A stretch of DNA of 64,000 nucleotides from contig NZ_JAHTKU010000004.1 in assembly GCF_019192965.1 (NCBI RefSeq), positions 62,001 to 126,000 of the forward strand. Reading direction: 5' to 3'. Of the stretch, positions 44,272 to 52,064 are shown in pieces. The stretch's first letter is position 1; the number at the start of each line of letters is the position of its first letter. Made by a program: the position numbers and the translations under genes. The notes below the pieces were generated by a model. It was not told where the DNA came from. It worked only from the letters and a program-made list of their open reading frames with translations, and did no database searches. This DNA comes from Nocardioides daeguensis (lineage in GTDB: Bacteria > Actinomycetota > Actinomycetes > Propionibacteriales > Nocardioidaceae).

Positions 44272-45038
44272 AGGACATCGCAACCCCGGTCGGCATCGTC
44301 GCCGGCCTGGTGATCATCGTCGTGGCCAACGTCCTCGAGGGCGGCAACCCGATGAGCCTGCTGCTGCTCCCGCCGATGCTCCTGGTGCTGGGGACGACGA
44401 TCACCGTCACCATCGCCGGCGGCACGATGAGCGACGCCAAGGCCGCGGTGAAGGACGCGAAGCGGGCGTTCACCGGTTCGGTCGAGCCGGCCGAGGCGCT
44501 CGTCCCGCAGGTCGTCTCGCTCGCCGAGCGGGCCCGCCGCGAGGGCCTGCTGGCCCTGGAGGACAGCCTGCGCGACATCGACGACCCCTTCCTGGTCAAG
44601 GGCGTCACCATGGCCATCGACGGCACCGACCCCGAGGACGTCCGCGAGATCCTCGAGGCCGAGCTGCGCGCCAAGAAGCGCGACGACAAGCAGGCCGCGA
44701 AGTTCTTCGGCGACGCCGGCGCCTACGCCCCGACCATCGGCATCATCGGCACCGTCATGGGCCTGGTCCACGTGCTCGAGAACCTCGCGACCCCCGACGA
44801 GCTCGGTCACCTCATCGCCGGCGCCTTCGTCGCCACCCTGTGGGGCGTCCTGTCGGCCAACGTCATCTGGCTGCCCATCTCGAGCCGGCTCAAGCGGCTC
44901 GGCGAGCTGGAGTGCGCCCGGATGGAGGTCGCCATCGAGGGCGTCGCCGCCATCCAGGCCGGCGCCAACCCCCGCCTGGTGGCGGAGAAGCTGCGCTCCC
45001 TGCTGCCGACCGGCACCGTCGAGCGCGAGGCGGCCTGA
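44268..45038 (+). CDS. motA: Flagellar stator protein MotA
   Basis: 256 residues, four membrane segments. PVGIVAGLVIIVVANVLEGG, cytoplasmic loop with LAERARREGLLALEDSLRDI and DDPFLVKG, then GDAGAYAPTIGIIGTVMGLV and LWGVLSANVIWLPISSRL. Forms the proton channel with MotB. GTG overlaps flbD. Confidence 0.95.
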   Translation: MKDIATPVGIVAGLVIIVVANVLEGGNPMSLLLLPPMLLVLGTTITVTIAGGTMSDAKAAVKDAKRAFTGSVEPAEALVPQVVSLAERARREGLLALEDSLRDIDDPFLVKGVTMAIDGTDPEDVREILEAELRAKKRDDKQAAKFFGDAGAYAPTIGIIGTVMGLVHVLENLATPDELGHLIAGAFVATLWGVLSANVIWLPISSRLKRLGELECARMEVAIEGVAAIQAGANPRLVAEKLRSLLPTGTVEREAA

Positions 45039-46060
45039 TGTCCTCCGGCAAGGCAGGTCGCGGCACCAGCCCGCCCCGCCGCCGCCACCACGAGGAGGAG
45101 CACGAGGACCACGGCGCCGGGCACGAGCGCTGGCTCGTGACCTACGCCGACATGGTGACCCTGCTGATGGTGCTGTTCATCGTCATGTTCGCGATGTCGA
45201 ACGTGGACGAGAAGAAGTACGAGGAGCTCAAGGAGGGCCTCGCCGTCGGCTTCGGCCGGGAGCAGTCGATCCTCAACGGCGCCAGTCCGGTCAGCAACGC
45301 CAAGGGCGTCACCGCCGAGAACGCGTCCTTCGAGATGCTGCTCGCCCAGGTTCCGGAGAACCAGCGCGAGACCGTCACGAAGATCCTGCAGGAGTCGGAC
45401 CGGCTCAAGAGCGAGCGCACCCAGGGCGCCGCCCGCGCCGAGGTCGACCGCCTGCTCAAGGTCTGGAAGAAGATCGACAAGGCGTTGCGCGACCAGGGCC
45501 TGCGCGACGACGTGCGCGCGACCATCGACGAGCGCGGCCTGGTGGTCAGCCTGGTGTCGCAGCACGTCGTGTTCGACCCCGACATCGCCGAGCTGACCGA
45601 GCGCGGACGGCGCGTGGTCGACGCCATCGCGCCGGTGCTGGCCGAGCTGCACGAGCCGATCGAGCTCGACGGCCACACCAACCAGGAGCCCGTGAAGCCG
45701 CGCTACTACCCCTCCGACTGGGAGCTGTCGCTGGCCCGCGCAGCCAACGTGCTGCACCGCCTCGAGGACACCCACGGCATCCCCGCCCGCCGGCTGCGCG
45801 CCACCGGCTTCGGCCACACCAAGCCGCTCGTCGACCCGGCCCGCACCGGCTCGCAACGGGTCAACAAGCGCGTCGACGTCCTGGTCCTCAGCCAGCAGCC
45901 GGCCGAGACCCGCGCCCTCATGGGACAGGCGTACGACGAGCTGCGCCGCGAGGCCGGACTCGAGGGCCTCCCCATCGACCCCGCCGGCGACGGCACGGCC
46001 TCCGGACCGGACGCCGCCGCCCGCCCCGCCCCCGCAGACAGCCGAGAGGAACGACCGTGA
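45038..46060 (+). CDS. motB: Flagellar stator protein MotB
   Basis: 340 residues. His/Glu-rich N-terminus, one membrane segment with the proton-carrying D38 (TYADMVTLLMVLFIVMF), and a C-terminal OmpA-like peptidoglycan-binding domain (IELDGHTNQEP, WELSLARAANVLHRLED, LRATGFGHTKPL). TGATG overlap with motA. Confidence 0.96.
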   Translation: MSSGKAGRGTSPPRRRHHEEEHEDHGAGHERWLVTYADMVTLLMVLFIVMFAMSNVDEKKYEELKEGLAVGFGREQSILNGASPVSNAKGVTAENASFEMLLAQVPENQRETVTKILQESDRLKSERTQGAARAEVDRLLKVWKKIDKALRDQGLRDDVRATIDERGLVVSLVSQHVVFDPDIAELTERGRRVVDAIAPVLAELHEPIELDGHTNQEPVKPRYYPSDWELSLARAANVLHRLEDTHGIPARRLRATGFGHTKPLVDPARTGSQRVNKRVDVLVLSQQPAETRALMGQAYDELRREAGLEGLPIDPAGDGTASGPDAAARPAPADSREERP

Positions 46061-46491
46061 GCACCACCGTCGCCGCACCCGCGGCCACCGCAGAGGCCGC
46101 CGCCAAGGGCGGCAAGGGCCGGACGATCGGCATCGCCATCCTGCTCCTCGCCCTGGTCGGCGGCGGCGCCTGGTTCTTCGTGCTCAAGCCCAGCGGCGAC
46201 GCCGGACCCAAGCCGGGCGAGGTGGTCACCCTCGAGGCGATCCAGGTCAACCTCGCCGGCGGCCACTACCTGCGCCTCGGCATGGCCCTCCAGCTCACCG
46301 AGGGCACCCAGGAGGCCGACGGCAGCAAGGCCCTCGACGCCGCGATCACCGTGTTCAGCGGGCTCCCGGTCGGCGAGGTCAACAAGCCGGACGTGCGTGA
46401 GGCCCTGCGCAAGCAGCTGCTCGACCGGCTCAAGGAGCGCTACCACCACGAGGTGATGGAGGTGTACTTCACCGAGTACGTCACCCAATAG
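46057..46491 (+). CDS. fliL: Flagellar basal body protein FliL
   Basis: 144 residues. One N-terminal membrane segment (RTIGIAILLLALVGGGAWFF) and a periplasmic domain VTLEAIQVNLAGGHYLRLGM with VREALRKQLLDRLKERY and EVYFTEYV. Supports the stator. GTG start overlaps motB stop. Confidence 0.93.
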   Translation: MSTTVAAPAATAEAAAKGGKGRTIGIAILLLALVGGGAWFFVLKPSGDAGPKPGEVVTLEAIQVNLAGGHYLRLGMALQLTEGTQEADGSKALDAAITVFSGLPVGEVNKPDVREALRKQLLDRLKERYHHEVMEVYFTEYVTQ

Positions 46492-46651
46492 CTCGCTTCG
46501 CTCGCGAAAGGCATTGCGCTCGCTTCGCTCGCCGCCTTGCCGTTCCGGTCAACCAGGCTCGCTGCGCTCGCGGCCGACCGGGACCCTCCCGGGGACCCTG
46601 CATAGCCCGAAGTGACCACGGGACCCTGACCGCCCGGTGCCCTGGCGACCC
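46492..46651. other. Intergenic repeats between fliL and fliM
   Basis: Direct repeats of CTCGCTTCGCTCGC and CTCGCTGCGCTCGC alternate with GGCATTG and GCCTTGC. Short palindromes (GGACCCTCCCGGGGACCCT) follow, then the fliM promoter. No gene seen. Confidence 0.6.
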
Positions 46652-46679
46652 CTCAGGTCCGGCACCGCGGCGACGATGG
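46652..46679 (+). promoter_or_regulatory. FliA-type promoter of fliM-flhB operon
   Basis: CTCA, 16 nt starting GGTC, GACGATGG (one mismatch), then exactly 7 nt to the fliM GTG, predicting leaderless fliM mRNA. Confidence 0.75.
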
Positions 46680-46686
46680 GCTCGTC

Positions 46687-47604
46687 GTGACCCTCCAGCG
46701 GCCGCGCCGCCGGCCTCGCACGGCCGAACCCACGCCGTACGACTTCCGGCGACCGATCCAGCTCTCGCGCGAGCACCAGCGCACCCTGCAGCTCGGCTTC
46801 GACAGCTTCGCGCGCCAGGCGACGACAGTGTTCACGAGCTCGCTGCGCACCGTGTGCACGGTCGCGCTCACCGGCATCGAGCAGCGCACCTACGCCGAGT
46901 ACGTCGACAGCCTCGGCCCGTCGACGTACATGACCCTGTTCACGGCCGACCCCATCCCCGGCACCGGCGTGCTGGAGATCCCGCTGTTCGCGACGATGTC
47001 GTGCCTCGACCACATGCTCGGCGGGCCCGGCTCCGACGAGCAGCCGGACCGGCCGCTGACCGAGATCGAGGACGGCGTGATCCGCGGGCTGGTCGAGCGG
47101 CTGCTCGGTGAGATGCGCTACGCCCTCGACGGGATCGTGACGCTGGAGCCGAACGTCACCGGCATCGAGTACAGCCCCCAGTTCGCCCAGGTCGCCAGCG
47201 CCGCCGACGTGATGGTGGTGGTGACCCTCGAGCTCAAGATCGGCGAGCGCGCGCACCGGATGTCGGTGTGCCTGCCGTTCAGCGGCCTGCTCCCCCACCT
47301 CACCAACGCCACCGGCAACGGTGCGGTCTCCGACCGTGAGCGCGCCCAGCGCGCGCGCTCCGCACACCTGCTGCAGGAGCAGTTCCAACGGGTTCCCGTG
47401 TCGGTCTCGGTCCGGTTCCGGCCGATCCCGGTCGACCCGGCGACGCTGGCCGACCTGCGTCCCGGATCGGTGCTGCGGCTCAACCACCCAGCGTCCGCGC
47501 CGCTGGACGTGACCGTCGCCGGCAACACCTTCGCCCATGCCACCCCCGGCGCCCGTGGCCAGCGCCTCGCCGCCCTCATCGTCACCACGCCCGAGGAGTC
47601 CTGA
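46687..47604 (+). CDS. fliM: Motor switch protein FliM, lacking the N-terminal CheY-binding motif
   Basis: 305 residues. Middle domain: [60 protein letters not shown] and [21 protein letters not shown]-terminal SpoA domain near [20 protein letters not shown]. The N-terminus [15 protein letters not shown] has no EIDALL-type peptide, which binds CheY-P in other FliMs. No upstream frame could supply it, because the promoter ends 7 nt before the GTG. Confidence 0.93.
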   Translation: MTLQRPRRRPRTAEPTPYDFRRPIQLSREHQRTLQLGFDSFARQATTVFTSSLRTVCTVALTGIEQRTYAEYVDSLGPSTYMTLFTADPIPGTGVLEIPLFATMSCLDHMLGGPGSDEQPDRPLTEIEDGVIRGLVERLLGEMRYALDGIVTLEPNVTGIEYSPQFAQVASAADVMVVVTLELKIGERAHRMSVCLPFSGLLPHLTNATGNGAVSDRERAQRARSAHLLQEQFQRVPVSVSVRFRPIPVDPATLADLRPGSVLRLNHPASAPLDVTVAGNTFAHATPGARGQRLAALIVTTPEES

Positions 47605-47608
47605 TCCC

Positions 47609-48412
47609 ATGACCGACGTACTCGACCCCGCCCTGCTCGCCGAGGCCGTCGCGGTCGCCGCGGCCGGGTCCCTGCCGGCCGTCACGCCGCTGACGCCCGG
47701 CCCGGCCCAGCCCGGCTCGCCGCACGTCACCGCGGCCTTCGCGGGCGGCGCCATCGCCGAGCTCGACGGCGGGGTGCCCGGCGCGGTCGTCGTCCTTGTC
47801 GGCACCGAACTGGTCGAGGCCCTCGCCAGCAGCCCGATCGGAGCGCTCGACGTCGCCTCCGCCGTCCAGCCGGCCCTCGACGCCGCGGCCCGCCAGCTCG
47901 GCGCGCACGCCCGCAGCGCCCGCACCCTCGACCTCGACGCGGCGGGGTACGACGTCACCGCCGAGCTCGGTGGCCCGTTCAGCACCGTCCCGCTCATCGG
48001 CGCCGGCATCGCGGCCGCCGTCCTCGTCCCCGAGGCCACCCTCGCCGGGGCCCGCGAGCCGATCACCGAGGACGCGGCGCCCGCCGCGTCCGTGCTGGCC
48101 GACGCCGTCGAGGACGCTGCCTCCGAGCCGTTCGTGCCCGCGTTCGGCGCCCCGGCCGCACCGCCGCGCGGCCTGGAGCTGCTCCAGGGCGTCGACATGG
48201 AGGTCACCGTCGAGCTCGGTCGCACCCGGATGACCGTGCGCGACCTGCTCGCCCTGACCCCGGGCGCCGTCCTCGAGTTGGACCGCGCCGCCGGCAGCCC
48301 CGCCGACCTCCTCGTCAACGGCCGTCTCGTCGCCCGCGGCGAGGTCGTCGTCGTCGACGAGGACTTCGGCCTGCGGGTCACCGAGATCCTCGACGCGAAC
48401 GCCGCGGTCTGA
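47609..48412 (+). CDS. fliN: Motor switch protein FliN/FliY-like with long N-terminal domain
   Basis: 267 residues. The C-terminal ~85 residues ([68 protein letters not shown]) are a FliN SpoA domain. The N-terminal ~150 residues ([40 protein letters not shown]) have a CheC/CheX-like outline but lack the E-x-x-N pair. This layout resembles FliY. ATG 4 bp after fliM. Confidence 0.92.
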   Translation: MTDVLDPALLAEAVAVAAAGSLPAVTPLTPGPAQPGSPHVTAAFAGGAIAELDGGVPGAVVVLVGTELVEALASSPIGALDVASAVQPALDAAARQLGAHARSARTLDLDAAGYDVTAELGGPFSTVPLIGAGIAAAVLVPEATLAGAREPITEDAAPAASVLADAVEDAASEPFVPAFGAPAAPPRGLELLQGVDMEVTVELGRTRMTVRDLLALTPGAVLELDRAAGSPADLLVNGRLVARGEVVVVDEDFGLRVTEILDANAAV

Positions 48413-48417
48413 CCCCG

Positions 48418-48900
48418 ATGTCCGACAGCGTGAGCCTGGGCGAGCTGGCCGTTCGCCTGGTCGGCTCGCTGGCGCTCGTCGTCGGGCTGCTGCTGCTCAT
48501 CGCCCGCTTCGCCAACCGCCGGTTCAAGGCGCCCGCCGGCGCCGCGATCCAGGTCGTCCAGCGCCAGGCGCTCGGCCGCGGTCAGGGGGTCGCCGTGGTC
48601 TCGGTCGGCACCCGCATCCTGGTGCTCGGCACCACCGAGCAGCAGATCACCCTGCTCGCCGAGGTCGAGCCGGACGAGATCGGGCTGGACCTGAGCCCGA
48701 CCGATCCGGTCGCCGCGGACGCCGACGTCGATGTCGATGCCGCTGTCGACGTCGACGCCGCCGTCGACGGGTACGGCCGCCCGGCGGGGCCGCGCCACGC
48801 ACGCGTCGTTCCCGCCTCGAGCCCCCTCTCCGGCTCGGTGCTCTCGCCCCAGACGTGGAAGGACGCGATGGCGGCCGTCACCAGGAAGCGGGCGTCGTGA
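48418..48900 (+). CDS. fliO: Flagellar export gate assembly protein FliO
   Basis: 160 residues. One membrane segment (LAVRLVGSLALVVGLLLLIA) followed by a small beta domain (IQVVQRQALGRGQGVAVVSV, GTRILVLGTTEQQITLLAEV), the usual FliO form. An Asp/Val repeat (DADVDVDAAVDVDAAVDG) lies in the linker. Stop overlaps fliP GTG. Confidence 0.9.
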   Translation: MSDSVSLGELAVRLVGSLALVVGLLLLIARFANRRFKAPAGAAIQVVQRQALGRGQGVAVVSVGTRILVLGTTEQQITLLAEVEPDEIGLDLSPTDPVAADADVDVDAAVDVDAAVDGYGRPAGPRHARVVPASSPLSGSVLSPQTWKDAMAAVTRKRAS

Positions 48901-49658
48901 CGACGCTGTCCCTGACGCTGAGCAGGGTGGCCTTGGTGCTGGCCGAGCCCAGCGGCCCGAACGGCCCCGACGGGCCCGGCAAGGGCGGCGGCACCGTGCA
49001 GATCGACCTGTCGGGGATGACCGACAAGCCGAGCAACAGCCTGCTGGTCTTCTTGGCGCTGACCCTGCTCAGCCTGCTGCCAGCGATCGTGCTGACCTGT
49101 ACCAGCTTCACCAAGATCCTCGTCGTGCTCGGCCTGACCCGCAACGCGCTCGGCCTGCAGCAGACCCCGAACAACCAGGTGCTCGCCGGCCTCGCCCTGT
49201 TCCTGAGCCTGTTCATCATGTCGCCGGTCCTCTCCCAGGTGAACGACGACGGCGTGCAGCCCTACCTCGACGGCGACAAGACGACGCAGGCCGCCTTCCA
49301 CGACGGCATGGAGCCGTTGCGCGCGTTCATGCTCGACAACACCGACGACGGCGAGCTGCAGCTGCTCACCAGCGTCGCCGACCGCAAGCTGCCCGAGAAC
49401 CGCGACGACGTCTCGACCGCCACCCTGATCCCGGCGTTCGTGCTCTCCGAGCTCAAGGACGCCTTCGTCATCGGGTTCATCATCTTCATCCCGTTCCTCG
49501 TCATCGACATCGTCGTGAGCGGGGCGCTGATGAGCCTCGGCATGATGATGATGCCGCCGGTGATGGTGTCCTTGCCGTTCAAGCTGTTGCTGTTCGTGAT
49601 GGTCGACGGATGGGCCCTGATCATCAAGGCGCTCGTCGCGTCGTACGGGACCGGTTAG
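48897..49658 (+). CDS. fliP: Flagellar export gate protein FliP
   Basis: 253 residues. LTCTSFTKILVVLGLTRNAL with GLQQTPNNQVLAGLALFLS is the FliP signature; C-terminal ELKDAFVIGFIIFIPFLVID and MGMMMMPP-like region follow. GTG start overlaps fliO stop. A short hydrophobic N-terminus may be a cleaved signal. Confidence 0.96.
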   Translation: MTTLSLTLSRVALVLAEPSGPNGPDGPGKGGGTVQIDLSGMTDKPSNSLLVFLALTLLSLLPAIVLTCTSFTKILVVLGLTRNALGLQQTPNNQVLAGLALFLSLFIMSPVLSQVNDDGVQPYLDGDKTTQAAFHDGMEPLRAFMLDNTDDGELQLLTSVADRKLPENRDDVSTATLIPAFVLSELKDAFVIGFIIFIPFLVIDIVVSGALMSLGMMMMPPVMVSLPFKLLLFVMVDGWALIIKALVASYGTG

Positions 49659-49670
49659 CGAGGGACGACG

Positions 49671-49940
49671 ATGACCGACACCGCGATCATCGAGATCGCC
49701 CTCAAGACCATGCTGGTGGCGCTCAAGCTGTCGGCGCCGATCCTCGCGACCTCGCTGGTCATCGGCTTCGCCATCTCGCTGTTCCAGTCGATGACGCAGA
49801 TCCAGGAGTTCACCCTCTCCTTCGTCCCCAAGCTGGTGGGCGTCGGGCTGGCCATGCTGTTCTGCGGCAACTGGATGCTGCACACCCTGATGGCGTTCAC
49901 CCGCGAGCTGTTCGACCTGCTCCCCGGCCTGCTCGCCTAG
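49671..49940 (+). CDS. fliQ: Flagellar export gate protein FliQ
   Basis: 89 residues with two membrane segments: IIEIALKTMLVALKLSAPIL and SLVIGFAISLFQSMTQIQEF, then TLSFVPKLVGVGLAMLF. Full-length and typical. Confidence 0.95.
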   Translation: MTDTAIIEIALKTMLVALKLSAPILATSLVIGFAISLFQSMTQIQEFTLSFVPKLVGVGLAMLFCGNWMLHTLMAFTRELFDLLPGLLA

Positions 49941-49948
49941 GCGACGTC

Positions 49949-50716
49949 ATGGTCCTCTCCGTCGACGGAGCCGCGCTCAGCGCCCTGCTGCTCGCCTCGG
50001 TGCGGGTGGTGGCGTGGCTGGTCGTCGTACCCCCGTTCGCGACGCGGGGCATCCCCACCATGGCCAAGGTGGTCCTCGCGCTCGGCCTGTCGCTGGCGAT
50101 GGCGCCGACCCTGGCCACCCAGGACCTGCCCGGTACGACGCCCGCGCTCGTGATGGCCACCGCGGCGCAGGCGCTGATCGGCGTGGGCATGGGCTACGTG
50201 ACGATGCTGCTGTTCTCGGCGGTCGGCGCCGCGGGTTCGCTGGTCGACGTGTTCGGCGGCTTCGCGCTGGCCGCAGCGTGGGACCCGCTCGCGATGAACT
50301 CCAACACCGTCTTCGGCCGCTTCCACCAGCTGCTCGCGACCGCACTGCTCGTCGTGTCCGGCGGGCACCTGATCGTGATCGGTGGCCTGCTCAGCACCTT
50401 CCGGTACCTCCCGCTCACCGGCATGCCCGACCTCTCGAGCTGGGACGGCGTGCTGCTGACGGCGTTCTCGATGTTCTTCACGGTGGCGGTGCAGATGGCG
50501 CTGCCGATGATCGCGGTGCTCTTCGTCGCCGACCTGGCGCTCGCACTGCTCACCAAGGTGGCGCCGCAGCTCAACGCGCTCAGCATGATGTTCCCCGCCA
50601 AGGTCGGGCTCACCCTGCTCCTGCTCGGCCTGTCCTTCCCGATGATCCCGGATGCGCTCGACCGTCTCGTGACCTACGCCAACCAGGCGATGGCGACGAT
50701 GGCAGGAGCGGGGTGA
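49949..50716 (+). CDS. fliR: Flagellar export gate protein FliR
   Basis: 255 residues, about six membrane segments. SVRVVAWLVVVPPFATRGIP, VGMGYVTMLLFSAVGAAGSL, DVFGGFALAAAWDPLAM and LFVADLALALLTKVAPQLNA with FPAKVGLTLLLLGLSF. 8 bp after fliQ. Confidence 0.95.
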   Translation: MVLSVDGAALSALLLASVRVVAWLVVVPPFATRGIPTMAKVVLALGLSLAMAPTLATQDLPGTTPALVMATAAQALIGVGMGYVTMLLFSAVGAAGSLVDVFGGFALAAAWDPLAMNSNTVFGRFHQLLATALLVVSGGHLIVIGGLLSTFRYLPLTGMPDLSSWDGVLLTAFSMFFTVAVQMALPMIAVLFVADLALALLTKVAPQLNALSMMFPAKVGLTLLLLGLSFPMIPDALDRLVTYANQAMATMAGAG

Positions 50717-50722
50717 TCGTCG

Positions 50723-51859
50723 GTGGCCGGTAGCGAGGAGAAGACCGAGAAGCCCACTCCCAAGCGGAAGAAGCAGGCCCGCAAGGACGGCCAGGTCCCG
50801 CGCACCCCCGAGCTCGGCGGCTGGCTGGGCCTGCTCGTCGTGTCGCTCGCGATGGGCCCGCTGCTCGACCACGAGCTCGGCGCGCTGCGCACGATGATGG
50901 CGACCTCGCTGCGCTCGGCCTCGGACCCGTCGGTGTCGCTGGCCCTGACCCTGCTCGGCGACGCCGGACGCCACGTCTTCCTCACCCTGCTGGTCCTGGG
51001 CTCGATGATCCTCGTGATCGGCGTCGTCTCGGCGCTCGCCCAGGGCGGCTTCTACCTCTCCCCGAAGCTCGCCAAGCCCGACCCCAAGAAGCTCGACCCG
51101 TTCAAGGGCGCCAAGCGCCTCTTCGGTCCGCACGCCCTGTGGGAGGGCGCGAAGGTGCTCGGCAAGAGCACGGTCGTCGGCTTCCTCGCCTGGGGCGCGG
51201 TGAAGTCGATGATGCCGCTGGTCGGTGGCCTGCTCCCGATCGGCGTGGTCATCCACCAGGTGAGCACCGAGGTCTCCCACCTCATCCTCACCGTTGCCCT
51301 CGCGGGGCTCGTGATGGCCGCGGCCGACTACGCGATGATGCGCCGCCGGATCGGCAAGCAGCTGCGGATGAGCCACAGCGAGATCAAGCAGGAGCACAAG
51401 CAGGCCGAGGGCGACCCGCTGGTCAAGAGCGCCATCCGCGCCCGACAGATGGCCGCCGCCCGCAACCGGATGATCGCCGACGTCGCCACCGCCGACGTGC
51501 TGCTGGTCAACCCCACCCACGTCGCCGTCGCCCTGCGCTACGACCCCGAGCAGGGCGCCCCCCGCGTCGTCGCCCGCGGCGCCGGCGCCATCGCCGCCCG
51601 GATCCGCGAGGTCGCCGCCGAGGAGCGGGTGCCGCTCGTGCAGGACGTCCCCCTCGCCCGGGCGCTCTACCGGCACTGCCAGGTCGGTCAGGAGATCCCC
51701 CGCGAGCTGTGGGCCGCCGTCGCGCAGGTGCTGGCCTTCGTGCTCAGCCGCCGCAACGCCGGCCAGTACGGCGGCGAGCACCGCACCCCCCGCCGTACCG
51801 ACGAGCTGCCGGAGGTGCTCGCGCTCTCCCGGCGCCGGCGGGCGGCGGAGGGTGCATGA
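50723..51859 (+). CDS. flhB: Flagellar export switch protein FlhB
   Basis: 378 residues. N-terminal EEKTEKPTPKRKKQARKDGQ, four membrane segments, and the autocleavage site N263-P264-T265-H266 in LLVNPTHVAVALRYD. It switches export from hook to filament substrates, together with FliK. The TGA stop lies inside a GCATGAATCCCC repeat, so the final residues may be repeat-derived. Confidence 0.96.
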   Translation: MAGSEEKTEKPTPKRKKQARKDGQVPRTPELGGWLGLLVVSLAMGPLLDHELGALRTMMATSLRSASDPSVSLALTLLGDAGRHVFLTLLVLGSMILVIGVVSALAQGGFYLSPKLAKPDPKKLDPFKGAKRLFGPHALWEGAKVLGKSTVVGFLAWGAVKSMMPLVGGLLPIGVVIHQVSTEVSHLILTVALAGLVMAAADYAMMRRRIGKQLRMSHSEIKQEHKQAEGDPLVKSAIRARQMAAARNRMIADVATADVLLVNPTHVAVALRYDPEQGAPRVVARGAGAIAARIREVAAEERVPLVQDVPLARALYRHCQVGQEIPRELWAAVAQVLAFVLSRRNAGQYGGEHRTPRRTDELPEVLALSRRRRAAEGA

Positions 51860-51947
51860 ATCCCCGGATGTCCGGGGATCCCTACGGTTGTCAGGGGTTG
51901 CAACACCTGACAAGCGCATGAATCCCCGGATGTCCGGGGATTCATGC
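51854..51947. repeat. Palindromic repeat cluster between flhB and flhA
   Basis: GCATGAATCCCCGGATG then TCCGGGGAT appears twice (51854 and 51916). The second copy is a perfect 15-bp hairpin (51916-51947, 2-nt loop). Between them lies a near-perfect palindrome from TTGTCAGG (51888) to CCTGACAA (51913) with GTTGCAAC at its centre. It may terminate the fliM-flhB operon. Confidence 0.8.
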
Positions 51948-51960
51948 AGCACGTCAACCC

Positions 51961-51988
51961 CTCATCCACAGCCCTGACCTGCCGATGG
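51961..51988 (+). promoter_or_regulatory. FliA-type promoter of flhA
   Basis: CTCA, 16 nt, GCCGATGG; 76 nt before the flhA ATG and 13 bp after the repeat hairpin. Confidence 0.82.
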
Positions 51989-52064
51989 AGCCTGCGACGC
52001 CAGGACGGCGACACCCCGCAGTGCCACGGACGGCGCGACCTGGTCGAGAGGCTGTACCCGCCGC

